This document shows positions 18,003-26,848 of a DNA stretch of 64,000 bases, piece after piece. Both the position numbers and the translations under genes were made by a program. Source of the stretch: Mycobacterium sp. IS-1742 (GTDB lineage Bacteria; Actinomycetota; Actinomycetes; Mycobacteriales; Mycobacteriaceae). The stretch's first letter is position 1, and every line of letters starts with the position of its first letter. Below the pieces are notes generated by a model, which was not told the DNA's origin, made no database searches, and saw nothing but the letters and a program-made list of their open reading frames with translations. The stretch spans positions 248,001-312,000 of the forward strand of contig NZ_LQIV01000034.1 of the NCBI RefSeq assembly GCF_001500125.1. Reading direction: 5' to 3'.

Positions 18003-18313
18003 TGGCAGAGACTGGAACCGATTCGGGCAAGGGGCCGGCCTACACCCCGCGCACCGAGAAGCCGCGTAACCGCCGCAAGACGGCCATCGGCTACGTGGTC
18101 AGCGACAAGATGGAAAAGACCATCGTGGTCGAGCTGGAGTCGCGTAAGAGCCACCCGCTCTACGGCAAGATCATCCGGACCACCACCAAGGTCAAGGCGC
18201 ACGACGAGAACGGCGACGCCGGTGTCGGCGACCGCGTCTCGCTGATGGAGACCCGCCCGCTGTCGGCCACCAAGCGCTGGCGGCTGGTCGAAGTTCTCGA
18301 AAAGGCCAAGTAG
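18002..18313 (+). CDS. rpsQ: 30S ribosomal protein S17
   Basis: S17 (103 residues) binds the 5' domain of 16S rRNA. About 20 extra N-terminal residues precede RKTAIGYVVSDKMEKTIVVE, the start of the conserved OB fold; such an extension is common in mycobacteria. It is the last gene of the S10 operon and is followed by an intrinsic terminator. Confidence 0.98.
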   Translation: MAETGTDSGKGPAYTPRTEKPRNRRKTAIGYVVSDKMEKTIVVELESRKSHPLYGKIIRTTTKVKAHDENGDAGVGDRVSLMETRPLSATKRWRLVEVLEKAK

Positions 18314-18329
18314 CCACTTCCGCGGACAA

Positions 18330-18358
18330 CCCGACACGCATTCGCGTGTCGGGTTTTT
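18330..18358 (+). terminator. Intrinsic terminator of the S10 operon
   Basis: CCCGACACGC at 18330-18339 pairs perfectly with GCGTGTCGGG at 18344-18353 around an ATTC loop, followed by five T residues. It lies 17 bases after the rpsQ stop. The convergent TetR gene ends at 18364, just beyond it. Confidence 0.92.
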
Positions 18359-18363
18359 CCGTC

Positions 18364-19074
18364 TCAAGCGGGAGTGGTGCGCGCGGCGATGCCGTCGAGC
18401 AGCTGCGCCAGCCCGGACCGGAATCCGGCTTGTTCACCGTCGGGATCGTCGAACACGCCGGCGTCGACAGCCGCAGCCAAGGCGGGTAACCGGTCCGCGA
18501 CGACCACGCGGCGCAAGACCGCGGAATAGCCGAACTCCCGGCCGGCGCCGTCCAGCGCGAGCGCGGCCGCACCCCGCACGAAATTCAAAATCGCCATCAC
18601 GGCGGCGAGCTTGTCGCGTTCACTCAGGTGGGTGTCGGCCAGCGCCGCCAGCCCCGCATCGAGCCACGCCAGCTGCCCCGGGTCGAGCGGGGGGCCGGCC
18701 TTCGCGGTCTGCAGGATCCACCGATGCCGGTGGTAGATCGCCCAGAGGCCGTGTGCCCAATTCTCCAGCGCCGCGCGCCAATCCGCCTCACCGCGGGTCG
18801 GCGGTGGACCGGGCGCCTGCGACACCATGAACGTGAGCAGCTCGTCCTTGTTGGCGATGTGGCGGTAGAGCGACATCGTGCCGCAGTTCAGCCGCTCGGC
18901 GAGGCGGGCCATCGACAGCGCGGCGAGTCCCTCGGCGTCGGCGAGCTCGATCGCGGCGGCCACGATGAGGTGCCTGCTGAGCCCGCGCGGGCGAGCGGCA
19001 TCGGGGGAGGGCTCCCGCCACAGCAGTTCCAGTGCCCGGGGGAGCGGTGCCTCATCACGATCGTCGCCTGACAT
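18364..19074 (-). CDS. TetR family regulator with TetR-class C-terminal domain
   Basis: This 236-residue regulator has its DNA-binding domain at about residues 32-78, with LNCGTMSLYRHIANKDELL as recognition helix. A longer C-terminal domain has the look of the tetracycline-repressor class (TetR_C). It is divergent from the DUF2306 membrane gene across about 50 bases holding two tandem palindromes, so it probably represses that gene and itself. It lies in the S10-spc interval together with the sulfatase genes, but nothing ties it to sulfatase control. Confidence 0.87.
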   Translation of the reverse strand: MSGDDRDEAPLPRALELLWREPSPDAARPRGLSRHLIVAAAIELADAEGLAALSMARLAERLNCGTMSLYRHIANKDELLTFMVSQAPGPPPTRGEADWRAALENWAHGLWAIYHRHRWILQTAKAGPPLDPGQLAWLDAGLAALADTHLSERDKLAAVMAILNFVRGAAALALDGAGREFGYSAVLRRVVVADRLPALAAAVDAGVFDDPDGEQAGFRSGLAQLLDGIAARTTPA

Positions 19075-19104
19075 CGCCTCGACCCTATCGGTCCCACACC
19101 CGAT

Positions 19105-19139
19105 GCGTATGCCGTACGCTCCGTGCGTATGACATACGC
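19105..19139. promoter_or_regulatory. Tandem palindromic operator over the DUF2306 start
   Basis: A perfect 15-base palindrome GCGTATG-A-CATACGC lies at 19125-19139. A copy with one mismatch in the right arm (CGTACGC) lies at 19105-19119, centres 20 bases apart. The second covers both candidate starts (GTG 19123, ATG 19129) of the membrane gene. The regulator gene starts at 19074 on the other strand. A TetR pair bound here would block both promoters. Confidence 0.75.
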
Positions 19140-19803
19140 ATCCGCTCCCGGGCGCCGACCGTCGACGCCGCTGATCCTCGTCGTCCTTGCCGCGGCCGGC
19201 TTCCTGGCCTATTCCGTGCCGCCGTACCTGACGGGCGGCTCACGCGTTCCGCCGACCTTCACGCTGCACCACCCCCTCCTGGTGGCACACGTCCTGCTGG
19301 CCACCGTGGCGATGCTGGCCGTCGTCGCGCAGATGTGTGTCAGGCGCCCACGCGTGCACCCGTGGATCGGGCGGGTCTACGTGGTCACGGCCGTCCCGGC
19401 GGCGGCCTCGGCGTTGGTGATCGGCGCGCTGACGCCGTTCGGTCCGCTGCTCGCGGTGAGCAACGTGGTCCTGGCGACGCTGTGGCTCTGGTTCACGGTC
19501 GGCGGGTATCGGCACGCCCGCGGGCGTCGGTTCGGCGCCCATCGGCGGCACATGCTGTGCAGCGCGGTTCTCGCGCTGTCGGTGATCAGCAACCGGGTCT
19601 GGACGCCGGTGCTGTTTGTCGCACTGTATCCATTGCGCGACAGCGTGTTCCAGAGCAACGACGAACACTACCTCTGGTTGGTGGCCGGGTTGGGTGGATG
19701 GCTCGGATGGCTGTTGCCGTTGACGCTGCTGAATGTGTGGTTGCGACGGCATGATCCAGAACCGTCGCCCGTTCGGCGAGGACGACAGGGGCGTCCGGTG
19801 TAA
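19123..19803 (+). CDS. DUF2306-type integral membrane protein
   Basis: This protein of 224-226 residues has about six hydrophobic segments, starting with TPLILVVLAAAGFLAYSVP, and the DUF2306-like loops VHPWIGRVYVV and HRRHMLCSAVLALSVISNR with conserved His and Arg. Function is unknown. Start is GTG 19123 or ATG 19129 (MTYASAPG); both lie inside the operator palindrome with no room for a ribosome binding site, so the transcript may be leaderless. It ends nine bases before the sulfatase start, so atsA may be translated from the same message. Confidence 0.8.
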   Translation: MRMTYASAPGRRPSTPLILVVLAAAGFLAYSVPPYLTGGSRVPPTFTLHHPLLVAHVLLATVAMLAVVAQMCVRRPRVHPWIGRVYVVTAVPAAASALVIGALTPFGPLLAVSNVVLATLWLWFTVGGYRHARGRRFGAHRRHMLCSAVLALSVISNRVWTPVLFVALYPLRDSVFQSNDEHYLWLVAGLGGWLGWLLPLTLLNVWLRRHDPEPSPVRRGRQGRPV

Positions 19804-19812
19804 CCTCCGGCT

Positions 19813-22167
19813 GTGACGACCGATTTCAACGGCAAGATCGAGTTGGACATCCGCGACTCCGAGCCGGACTGGGGGCCGTACGCCGCGCCGACCGCGCCCG
19901 AGGGCGCCCCCAACGTGCTGTACCTCGTGTGGGATGACACCGGCATCGCGACATGGGACTGCTTCGGCGGACTGGTGGAGATGCCGGCGATGTCCCGCAT
20001 CGCCGAGCGCGGGGTGCGCCTGTCGCAGTTCCACACCACGGCGCTGTGCTCGCCGACCCGGGCCTCCCTGCTGACCGGCCGCAATCCCACGACCGTCGGG
20101 ATGGCCACCATCGAGGAGTTCACCGACGGCTTCCCGAACTCCAACGGCCGCATCCCCTTCGACACCGCGCTGATCTCGGAGGTCCTCGCGGAGAACGGGT
20201 ACAACACCTACTGCGTCGGCAAGTGGCACCTCACGCCGCTCGAGGAATCGAATCTCGCCGCCACCAAACGGCACTGGCCGCTGTCGCGCGGGTTCGAACG
20301 GTTCTACGGGTTCATGGGCGGCGAGACCGACCAGTGGTATCCCGAACTCGTCTACGACAACCACCCGGTCGCCCCGCCGGGAACCCCCGACGACGGCTAT
20401 CACCTGTCAAAAGATCTGGCCGACAAGACGATCGAGTTCATCCGCGACTCCAAGGTGATCGCACCGGACAAGCCGTGGTTTGCCTACGTCTGCCCCGGCG
20501 CCGGACATGCCCCGCACCACGTCTTCAAGGAGTGGGCCGACCGCTATGCAGGCCGCTTCGACATGGGCTACGAGCAATACCGCGACATCGTGCTCGAGAA
20601 CCAGAAACAGCTCGGCATCGTCCCGCCGGACACCGAGCTGTCACCGGTGAACCCGTACGCCGACGTCACCGGACCCAACGGCGAGCCGTGGCCCGTCCAG
20701 GACACCGTGCGTCCGTGGGATTCGTTGTCCGACAGCGAGAAACGGTTGTTCAGCCGGATGGCGGAGGTGTTCGCCGGGTTCCTGTCCTACACCGACGCGC
20801 AGATCGGCAGGATCCTCGACTACCTGGAGGATTCGGGTCAGCTCGACAACACGATCATCGTCGTGATCTCCGACAACGGGGCCAGCGGCGAAGGCGGGCC
20901 CGACGGTTCGGTCAACGAGACGAAATTCTTCAACGGCTACATCGACACCGCCGAGGAAGGTCTGAAGGTCATCGACGACCTCGGCGGCCCGCACACCTAC
21001 AACCACTATCCGACCGGCTGGGCGATGGCGTTCAACACGCCCTACAAGCTGTTCAAGCGCTACGCCTCCCACGAGGGCGGCATCGCCGACACCGCGATCA
21101 TCTCCTGGCCCGACGGGATCGCCGCCCACGGCGAGGTACGCGACAACTACGTCAACGTCTGCGACATCACCCCCACCGTCTACGACCTGCTCGGCCTCAC
21201 CGCCCCGGCATCGGTGCGCGGGGTGCCGCAGAAGCCGCTCGACGGTGTGAGTTTCACAGTGACACTTGACAATCCGACCGCGCCCACCGGTAAGGACACC
21301 CAGTTCTACTCGATGCTCGGCACCCGGGGGATCTGGCACAAGGGCTGGTTCGCCAACACCGTGCACGCGGCCTCGCCCGCCGGCTGGTCGCACTTCGACG
21401 AGGACCGGTGGGAGTTGTTCCACATCGAGGCCGACCGCGCGCAGGTGCGTGATCTGGCCGCCGAACATCCCGAGAAGCTCGAGGAACTCAAGGCGCTGTG
21501 GTTCAGCGAGGCGGGCAAGTACAACGGGCTGCCGCTCGGTGACCTCAACATCTTCGACACCATCGGGCGCTTCCGGCCCACCCTGTCGGGCGCCCGCGAC
21601 GCCTACGTCTACTACCCGGGCACGGCGGACGTCGGCATGGGTGCCGTCGTCGAGATCCAGGGCCGCTCGTTCGTCGTGCTCGCCGAGGTCACCGTCGACG
21701 ACGACGGCGCAGCCCAGGGTGTGGTGTTCAAACACGGCGGCGCACACGGCGGGCACGTGATGTTCGTGCAGGACGGCCGGCTGCACTACGTCTACAACTT
21801 CCTCGGCGAAACCGAACAGAAGCTGACGTCGTCGGTGCCGATCACGTCCGGCAGGCACACCTTCGGCATCGCCTACACCCGCACCGGCACCGTCGAGGGC
21901 AGCCACACACCCCTCGGTGACGCGGTGCTCTACATCGACGACGACGAGGTCGCCTCGTACCCGGGCATGATGAGCCACCCCGGGACGTTCGGTCTGGCCG
22001 GCGCCACGCTCGCCGTCGGGCGCAACACCGGGTCGCCGGTCTCGCGCGACTACCGGCCGCCTTTCGCGTTCACCGGCGGCACCATCGCCCAGATCTCGTT
22101 CGACGTCTCCGGCACGCCCTACCTCGATCTGGAGCGCGAGTTCGCCCGCGCGTTCGCGAGGGACTGA
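19813..22167 (+). CDS. atsA: Arylsulfatase
   Basis: This 784-residue type I sulfatase hydrolyses sulfate esters. The signature CSPTRASLLTGR carries Cys 79, the residue to be converted to formylglycine. Metal ligands include the DD pair of LVWDDTG near residue 41, and GKWHLTP supplies the Lys and His of the active site. The long C-terminal part (about residues 580-780) is a beta-rich domain seen in the mycobacterial AtsA group. The place between rpsQ and rplN and the FGE gene just downstream match M. tuberculosis Rv0711-Rv0712. No signal peptide is visible. The physiological substrate is unknown. Confidence 0.93.
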   Translation: MTTDFNGKIELDIRDSEPDWGPYAAPTAPEGAPNVLYLVWDDTGIATWDCFGGLVEMPAMSRIAERGVRLSQFHTTALCSPTRASLLTGRNPTTVGMATIEEFTDGFPNSNGRIPFDTALISEVLAENGYNTYCVGKWHLTPLEESNLAATKRHWPLSRGFERFYGFMGGETDQWYPELVYDNHPVAPPGTPDDGYHLSKDLADKTIEFIRDSKVIAPDKPWFAYVCPGAGHAPHHVFKEWADRYAGRFDMGYEQYRDIVLENQKQLGIVPPDTELSPVNPYADVTGPNGEPWPVQDTVRPWDSLSDSEKRLFSRMAEVFAGFLSYTDAQIGRILDYLEDSGQLDNTIIVVISDNGASGEGGPDGSVNETKFFNGYIDTAEEGLKVIDDLGGPHTYNHYPTGWAMAFNTPYKLFKRYASHEGGIADTAIISWPDGIAAHGEVRDNYVNVCDITPTVYDLLGLTAPASVRGVPQKPLDGVSFTVTLDNPTAPTGKDTQFYSMLGTRGIWHKGWFANTVHAASPAGWSHFDEDRWELFHIEADRAQVRDLAAEHPEKLEELKALWFSEAGKYNGLPLGDLNIFDTIGRFRPTLSGARDAYVYYPGTADVGMGAVVEIQGRSFVVLAEVTVDDDGAAQGVVFKHGGAHGGHVMFVQDGRLHYVYNFLGETEQKLTSSVPITSGRHTFGIAYTRTGTVEGSHTPLGDAVLYIDDDEVASYPGMMSHPGTFGLAGATLAVGRNTGSPVSRDYRPPFAFTGGTIAQISFDVSGTPYLDLEREFARAFARD

Positions 22168-22183
22168 CGCTTAGGCTGGACCC

Positions 22184-23056
22184 ATGCTGACCGAGCTGGT
22201 CGAACTGCCCGGCGGCGCCTACCGGATGGGATCCACGCAGTTCTATCCGGAGGAAGTGCCGGTCCACACGGTGACGGTCGGACCGTTCGCGATCGAGCGG
22301 CACCCGGTCACGAACGCGCAGTTCGCCGACTTCGTCGACGCCACCGGCTACGTCACCGTCGCCGAACGGGCGCTCGACCCCGCGCTGTATCCGGGCGCCG
22401 CCCCTGCCGTCCTGGTACCCGGTGCGCTGGTGTTCCGGCCGACCCCGGGGCCGGTCGACCTGCGCGACTGGCGGCAGTGGTGGACGTGGTCGCCGGGGGC
22501 GTGCTGGCGCCACCCGTTCGGCCCGGACTCGGACTGGCGCGACCGCCCCGACCACCCCGTGGTCCAGGTCGCCTATCCGGACGCCGCCGCCTATGCGAAG
22601 TGGGCCGGACGGGCGTTGCCCTCCGAGGCGCAGTGGGAGTACGCGGCTCGCGCCGGAGTGGCCGCCACCTATCCGTGGGGGGACGACCCGCAACCCGGGG
22701 GCCGGCTGATGGCCAACACGTGGCAGGGCCGGTTCCCGTACCGCAACGACGGTGCGCTGGGCTGGGTCGGCACGTCGCCGGTCGGCGCGTTCCCCGCCAA
22801 CGAGTTCGGCCTGGTCGACATGATCGGCAACGTGTGGGAGTGGACGACCACCCGGTTCTCGGCGCACCACCGGCCCGACGGCGCGATCGAATCCTGTTGC
22901 GGGCCGGCCGATTTCGATCCGTCCGTCAACCAGGCCCTCAAGGGCGGCTCGCACCTGTGCGCACCCGAGTACTGTCACCGGTACCGGCCCGCCGCGCGGT
23001 CGCCGCAGTCGCAGGACAGCGCCACGACGCACATCGGTTTCCGCTGCGTGGCCTGA
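22184..23056 (+). CDS. Formylglycine-generating enzyme (sulfatase activator)
   Basis: This 290-residue SUMF1/EgtB-type protein oxidises the sulfatase Cys in a CxPxR motif to formylglycine, using copper and oxygen. It opens ELVELPGGAYRMGSTQFYPE and has NVWEWTTTRF near residue 216. The active-site cysteines of aerobic FGE are both there in SHLCAPEYCHRY (Cys 259 and Cys 264), so this is a true FGE rather than a cysteine-free relative. It lies 16 bases after atsA, its obvious client, and corresponds to M. tuberculosis Rv0712. Confidence 0.93.
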   Translation: MLTELVELPGGAYRMGSTQFYPEEVPVHTVTVGPFAIERHPVTNAQFADFVDATGYVTVAERALDPALYPGAAPAVLVPGALVFRPTPGPVDLRDWRQWWTWSPGACWRHPFGPDSDWRDRPDHPVVQVAYPDAAAYAKWAGRALPSEAQWEYAARAGVAATYPWGDDPQPGGRLMANTWQGRFPYRNDGALGWVGTSPVGAFPANEFGLVDMIGNVWEWTTTRFSAHHRPDGAIESCCGPADFDPSVNQALKGGSHLCAPEYCHRYRPAARSPQSQDSATTHIGFRCVA

Positions 23057-23090
23057 CGCGCGCGGTGCGCGGAAGCTGACCTGCGGCGAT

Positions 23091-23119
23091 TTGGTTCTGC
23101 GCTGGCGCTCACCTAGAAT
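23091..23119 (+). promoter_or_regulatory. spc operon promoter, sigma-A type
   Basis: TTGGTT at 23091-23096, a 17-base spacer and TAGAAT at 23114-23119 form a strong housekeeping promoter. Seven bases after the -10 box is TTGCCTTGGGC, nearly identical to the S10 promoter. The leader to rplN is about 125 bases and holds no open frame I would call a gene. Confidence 0.75.
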
Positions 23120-23248
23120 CAAACGGTTGCCTTGGGCAGACCTCGGCCGATCATGTGTGACCGGCCCTGCGTGCTCTTCGGTGACAGCAAGGACCGCGTA
23201 CGTCAGGTCGGTATCTGGCGTGCAGACATAACCAGGTCAGGAGATCGA

Positions 23249-23617
23249 GTGATTCAGCAGGAATCGCGGTTGAAGGTCGCCGACAACACGGGCGCCAAGG
23301 AGATCTTGTGCATCCGCGTTCTCGGTGGTTCATCGCGACGCTACGCAGGCATCGGTGATGTCATCGTGGCCACCGTCAAGGAAGCCATCCCGGGCGCCAA
23401 CGTCAAGCGCGGCGACGTCGTGAAGGCCGTCGTGGTGCGCACCGTCAAGGAGCGCCGCCGCGCCGACGGCAGCTACATCAAGTTCGACGAGAACGCCGCG
23501 GTGATCATCAAGAACGACAACGACCCGCGCGGCACCCGCATCTTCGGGCCCGTCGGTCGCGAACTGCGCGAGAAGCGCTTCATGAAGATCGTCTCGCTCG
23601 CCCCGGAGGTGTTGTAG
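23249..23617 (+). CDS. rplN: 50S ribosomal protein L14
   Basis: L14 (122 residues, the family length) forms an intersubunit bridge and binds the silencing factor RsfS. IQQESRLKVADNTGAKEILCIRVLGG is replaced by no other family. The frame is open upstream to 23132, but the GTG at 23249, preceded by AGGAGATCGA, gives the conserved N terminus. It is the first gene of the spc operon. Confidence 0.97.
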   Translation: MIQQESRLKVADNTGAKEILCIRVLGGSSRRYAGIGDVIVATVKEAIPGANVKRGDVVKAVVVRTVKERRRADGSYIKFDENAAVIIKNDNDPRGTRIFGPVGRELREKRFMKIVSLAPEVL

Positions 23618-23938
23618 ATGAAGGTCCACAAGGGCGACACCGTGCTGGTGGTCTCCGGCAAGGACAAGGGCGCCAAGGGCAAGGTCATCCAGGCCTACCC
23701 CGACCGCAACAAGGTCCTCGTCGAGGGCGTCAACCGGATCAAGAAGCACACCGCGCAGTCGGCCAACGAGCGCGGCGCGTCGTCGGGCGGCATCGTCACC
23801 CAGGAGGCGCCGATCCACGTGTCCAACGTGATGGTGGTCGACTCCGACGGCAACCCCACCCGAGTCGGCTACCGCTTCGACGAAGAGACCGGCAAGAAGG
23901 TGCGTATCTCGAAGCGCAACGGCAAGGACATCGGCTGA
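23618..23938 (+). CDS. rplX: 50S ribosomal protein L24
   Basis: L24 (106 residues) starts assembly of the large subunit. The KOW motif KVHKGDTVLVVSGKDKGAKG is at residues 2-21, and NRIKKH follows. The ATG is directly after the rplN stop. Confidence 0.98.
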   Translation: MKVHKGDTVLVVSGKDKGAKGKVIQAYPDRNKVLVEGVNRIKKHTAQSANERGASSGGIVTQEAPIHVSNVMVVDSDGNPTRVGYRFDEETGKKVRISKRNGKDIG

Positions 23939-23939
23939 C

Positions 23940-24512
23940 ATGACCACGGTAGAGAACACTGAGAAGACCCTTCCCCGGCTCAAGCAGCGCTACCGCGAGG
24001 AGATCCGCGAGTCGCTGCAGCAGCAGTTCGGCTACGCCAACGTGATGCAGATCCCGGGCGTCGTGAAGGTCGTCGTGAACATGGGCGTCGGTGACGCCGC
24101 CCGCGACGCGAAGCTGATCAACGGCGCGGTCAACGACCTCGCCTTGATCACCGGCCAGAAGCCGGAGATCCGCCGGGCCCGCAAGTCCATCGCCCAGTTC
24201 AAGCTGCGTGAGGGCATGCCGATCGGCGCCCGCGTCACGCTGCGCGGCGACCGCATGTGGGAGTTCCTGGACCGCCTCGTCGCGATCGCGCTGCCGCGTA
24301 TCCGCGACTTCCGCGGCCTGAACCCCAAGCAGTTCGACGGCACCGGCAACTACACCTTCGGCCTGACCGAGCAGTCGATGTTCCACGAGATCGACGTCGA
24401 CAGCATCGACCGCCCGCGCGGCATGGACATCACCGTCGTGACCTCGGCGACCAACGACGACGAGGGTCGGGCGTTGCTGCGGGCCCTGGGCTTCCCCTTC
24501 AAGGAGAACTGA
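23940..24512 (+). CDS. rplE: 50S ribosomal protein L5
   Basis: L5 (190 residues) binds 5S rRNA in the central protuberance. [21 protein letters not shown] and [21 protein letters not shown] are standard. One base separates it from rplX. Confidence 0.98.
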
Positions 24513-24516
24513 GCTA

Positions 24517-24702
24517 ATGGCAAAGAAAGCACTGGTCAACAAGGCCAACAAAAAGCCGAAGTTCAAGGTGCGGGGTTACACCCGCTGCCAGCGCTGCGGT
24601 CGCCCGCACGCCGTCTTCCGCAAGTTCGGCCTGTGCCGGATCTGCCTGCGCGAGATGGCCCACGCCGGCGAACTGCCGGGCGTGCAGAAGTCCAGCTGGT
24701 AA
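24517..24702 (+). CDS. rpsZ: 30S ribosomal protein S14, zinc-binding type Z
   Basis: This 61-residue S14 is the short zinc form: Cys pairs in RCQRCGRP (about residues 24-27) and LCRICLRE (about 40-43) bind one zinc ion. Mycobacteria usually also carry a longer, zinc-free S14 elsewhere for zinc shortage; that copy is not in this window. It starts four bases after rplE. About 70 bases follow before rpsH. Confidence 0.97.
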
Positions 24703-24774
24703 GCCAGCCACTACGAAAACAGTTGCGGTAGGCCCAGTTCAGGGAACCGCCGCGAGAAAGGTGAACCGGCTGTC

Positions 24775-25173
24775 ATGACCATGACGGATCCGATCGCAGA
24801 CTTCTTGACACGTCTGCGCAACGCCAATTCGGCGTACCACGACGAGGTGGCCCTGCCACACAGCAAGATCAAGGCGAACATCGCCGAGATCCTCAAGGCG
24901 GAGGGCTACATCTCCGACTACCGCACCGAGGACGCCCGCGTGGGCAAGTCGCTCGTGGTGCAGCTCAAGTACGGCCCGAGCCGTGAGCGCAGCATCGCCG
25001 GCCTGCGACGGGTGTCCAAGCCCGGTCTGCGGGTCTACGCGAAATCCACCAACCTGCCTCGGGTGCTCGGCGGCCTGGGCGTGGCGATCATCTCCACGTC
25101 CTCGGGTCTGCTCACCGACCGTCAGGCAGCCCGATCCGGCGTGGGCGGCGAAGTCCTCGCCTACGTGTGGTGA
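24775..25173 (+). CDS. rpsH: 30S ribosomal protein S8
   Basis: S8 (132 residues) is a primary 16S rRNA binder and, in other bacteria, the repressor of the spc operon. TMTDPIADFLTRLRNANSAYH and the C-terminal GVAIISTSSGLLTDRQAARSG are typical. ATG 24775 or ATG 24781 could start it; the longer form matches mycobacterial homologues. Confidence 0.97.
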   Translation: MTMTDPIADFLTRLRNANSAYHDEVALPHSKIKANIAEILKAEGYISDYRTEDARVGKSLVVQLKYGPSRERSIAGLRRVSKPGLRVYAKSTNLPRVLGGLGVAIISTSSGLLTDRQAARSGVGGEVLAYVW

Positions 25174-25186
25174 GGGGGTAGGAAAC

Positions 25187-25726
25187 ATGTCGCGTATTGG
25201 TAAGCAGCCGGTTCCGGTTCCCGCCGGAGTCGATGTGACGATCGAAGGCCAGAACGTGTCGGTGAAGGGGCCCAAGGGTTCCCTGTCGCTGGCCGTCGCG
25301 GAGCCCATCGCGGTGGCGCGTGACGACGACGGCGCCATCGTGGTGACCCGGCCCAACGACGAGCGGCGCAACCGTTCGCTGCACGGGCTGTCCCGCACCC
25401 TGGTCGCCAACCTCGTCGAGGGCGTCACGCAGGGTTACACCACCAAGATGGAGATCTACGGCGTCGGTTACCGCGTCGCGCTCAAGGGTTCCAACCTGGA
25501 GTTCGCGCTCGGTTACAGCCACCCCGTGGTCATCGAGCCGCCGGAGGGCATCACCTTCGCGGTCGAGACGCCCACGAAGTTCTCGGTCACGGGTATCGAC
25601 AAGCAGAAGGTCGGCCAGATCTCGGCGATCATCCGTCGTCTGCGCCGCCCCGACCCCTACAAGGGCAAGGGCGTGCGTTACGAGGGTGAGCAGATCCGCC
25701 GCAAGGTCGGAAAGACAGGTAAGTAA
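25187..25726 (+). CDS. rplF: 50S ribosomal protein L6
   Basis: L6 (179 residues) lies near the GTPase-associated centre. SRIGKQPVPVPAGVDVTIEG at the start and RPDPYKGKGVRYEGEQIRRK near the end are diagnostic. The frame is open upstream through rpsH, but the ATG at 25187 with GGGGGTAGGAAAC in front gives the right N terminus. Confidence 0.98.
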   Translation: MSRIGKQPVPVPAGVDVTIEGQNVSVKGPKGSLSLAVAEPIAVARDDDGAIVVTRPNDERRNRSLHGLSRTLVANLVEGVTQGYTTKMEIYGVGYRVALKGSNLEFALGYSHPVVIEPPEGITFAVETPTKFSVTGIDKQKVGQISAIIRRLRRPDPYKGKGVRYEGEQIRRKVGKTGK

Positions 25727-25729
25727 GCG

Positions 25730-26143
25730 ATGGCTACTGCTCAACAAGCTGATGCAACCAAGCAGCACAAGCCGGTCGGGGCGAACATCTCCCAGACGCG
25801 CCGGCGGGACCGCATCCGCCGCCACGCCCGGCTGCGCAAGAAGGTCTCGGGTACCGCGCAGCGGCCCCGTCTGGTCGTGAACCGCTCCTCGCGGCACATC
25901 CACGTACAGTTGGTGGACGACCTCACCGGCACGACGCTGGCCGCCGCATCCTCGATCGAGGGTGACGTGCGGGCGGTCGACGGTGACAAGAAGGCGCACA
26001 GCGTGCGTGTCGGTCAGCTGATCGCCGAGCGCGCGAAGGCGGCGGGTATCGACGAGGTGGTCTTCGACCGTGGCGGTTACAGCTACGGCGGACGTATCGC
26101 CGCGCTCGCCGACGCCGCTCGTGAAGGCGGGCTGAAGTTCTGA
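25730..26143 (+). CDS. rplR: 50S ribosomal protein L18
   Basis: L18 (137 residues) binds 5S rRNA with L5. The N terminus has about 15 extra residues before RRRDRIRRHARLRKKVSGTA, and the end VVFDRGGYSYGGRIAALADAAREGGL is typical. Three bases separate it from rplF. Confidence 0.97.
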   Translation: MATAQQADATKQHKPVGANISQTRRRDRIRRHARLRKKVSGTAQRPRLVVNRSSRHIHVQLVDDLTGTTLAAASSIEGDVRAVDGDKKAHSVRVGQLIAERAKAAGIDEVVFDRGGYSYGGRIAALADAAREGGLKF

Positions 26144-26177
26144 TGACCGACGTGTACAAGACTGGAAGGACTGCATG

Positions 26178-26846
26178 ATGGCCGAGCAGGCAAACAATGC
26201 CGGGCCGGCGACATCCGACGGCCGGGGCGCGCGGGGTGACCGCGATGGTCGCGGCCGCCGCGACGACCGTGGCGGCCGTGGCCGCGACGGTGGCGACAAG
26301 AGCAATTACCTGGAGCGCGTCGTCTCGATCAACCGCGTCTCCAAGGTGGTCAAGGGTGGCCGTCGGTTCAGCTTCACCGCCCTGGTCATCGTCGGCGACG
26401 GCAACGGCATGGTCGGTGTCGGGTACGGCAAGGCCAAGGAAGTTCCGGCCGCCATCGCCAAGGGTGTCGAGGAGGCTCGCAAGGGCTTCTTCCGCGTGCC
26501 GCTGATCGGCGGGACCATCGTGCACCCCGTGCAGGGTGAGGCCGCCGCGGGCGTCGTCATGCTGCGTCCGGCGAGCCCCGGTACCGGTGTGATCGCCGGT
26601 GGCGCGGCCCGTGCGGTGCTGGAATGCGCCGGCGTCCACGACATCCTGGCCAAGTCCCTGGGCAGCGACAACGCGATCAACGTGGTGCATGCCACCGTTG
26701 CCGCGCTGAAGCAGATCCAGCGTCCCGAAGAGGTCGCGGCCCGTCGCGGTCTGCCCCTCGAGGACGTCGCGCCGGCCAGCATGCTCAAGGCCCGGCGTGA
26801 GGCCGACGCGCTCGCCGCGTCCTCGTCACGTGAAGGGTCGGTGTGA
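26178..26846 (+). CDS. rpsE: 30S ribosomal protein S5
   Basis: S5 (222 residues) helps translational accuracy and mRNA unwinding. A basic, Gly/Arg/Asp-rich N-terminal tail of about 40 residues precedes YLERVVSINRVSKVVKGGRR, then GKAKEVPAAIAKGVEEARK. Two ATG codons lie in tandem at 26175 and 26178; the GGAAGGA box at 26164-26170 spaces better to 26178. Confidence 0.97.
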   Translation: MAEQANNAGPATSDGRGARGDRDGRGRRDDRGGRGRDGGDKSNYLERVVSINRVSKVVKGGRRFSFTALVIVGDGNGMVGVGYGKAKEVPAAIAKGVEEARKGFFRVPLIGGTIVHPVQGEAAAGVVMLRPASPGTGVIAGGAARAVLECAGVHDILAKSLGSDNAINVVHATVAALKQIQRPEEVAARRGLPLEDVAPASMLKARREADALAASSSREGSV

Positions 26847-26848
26847 CC

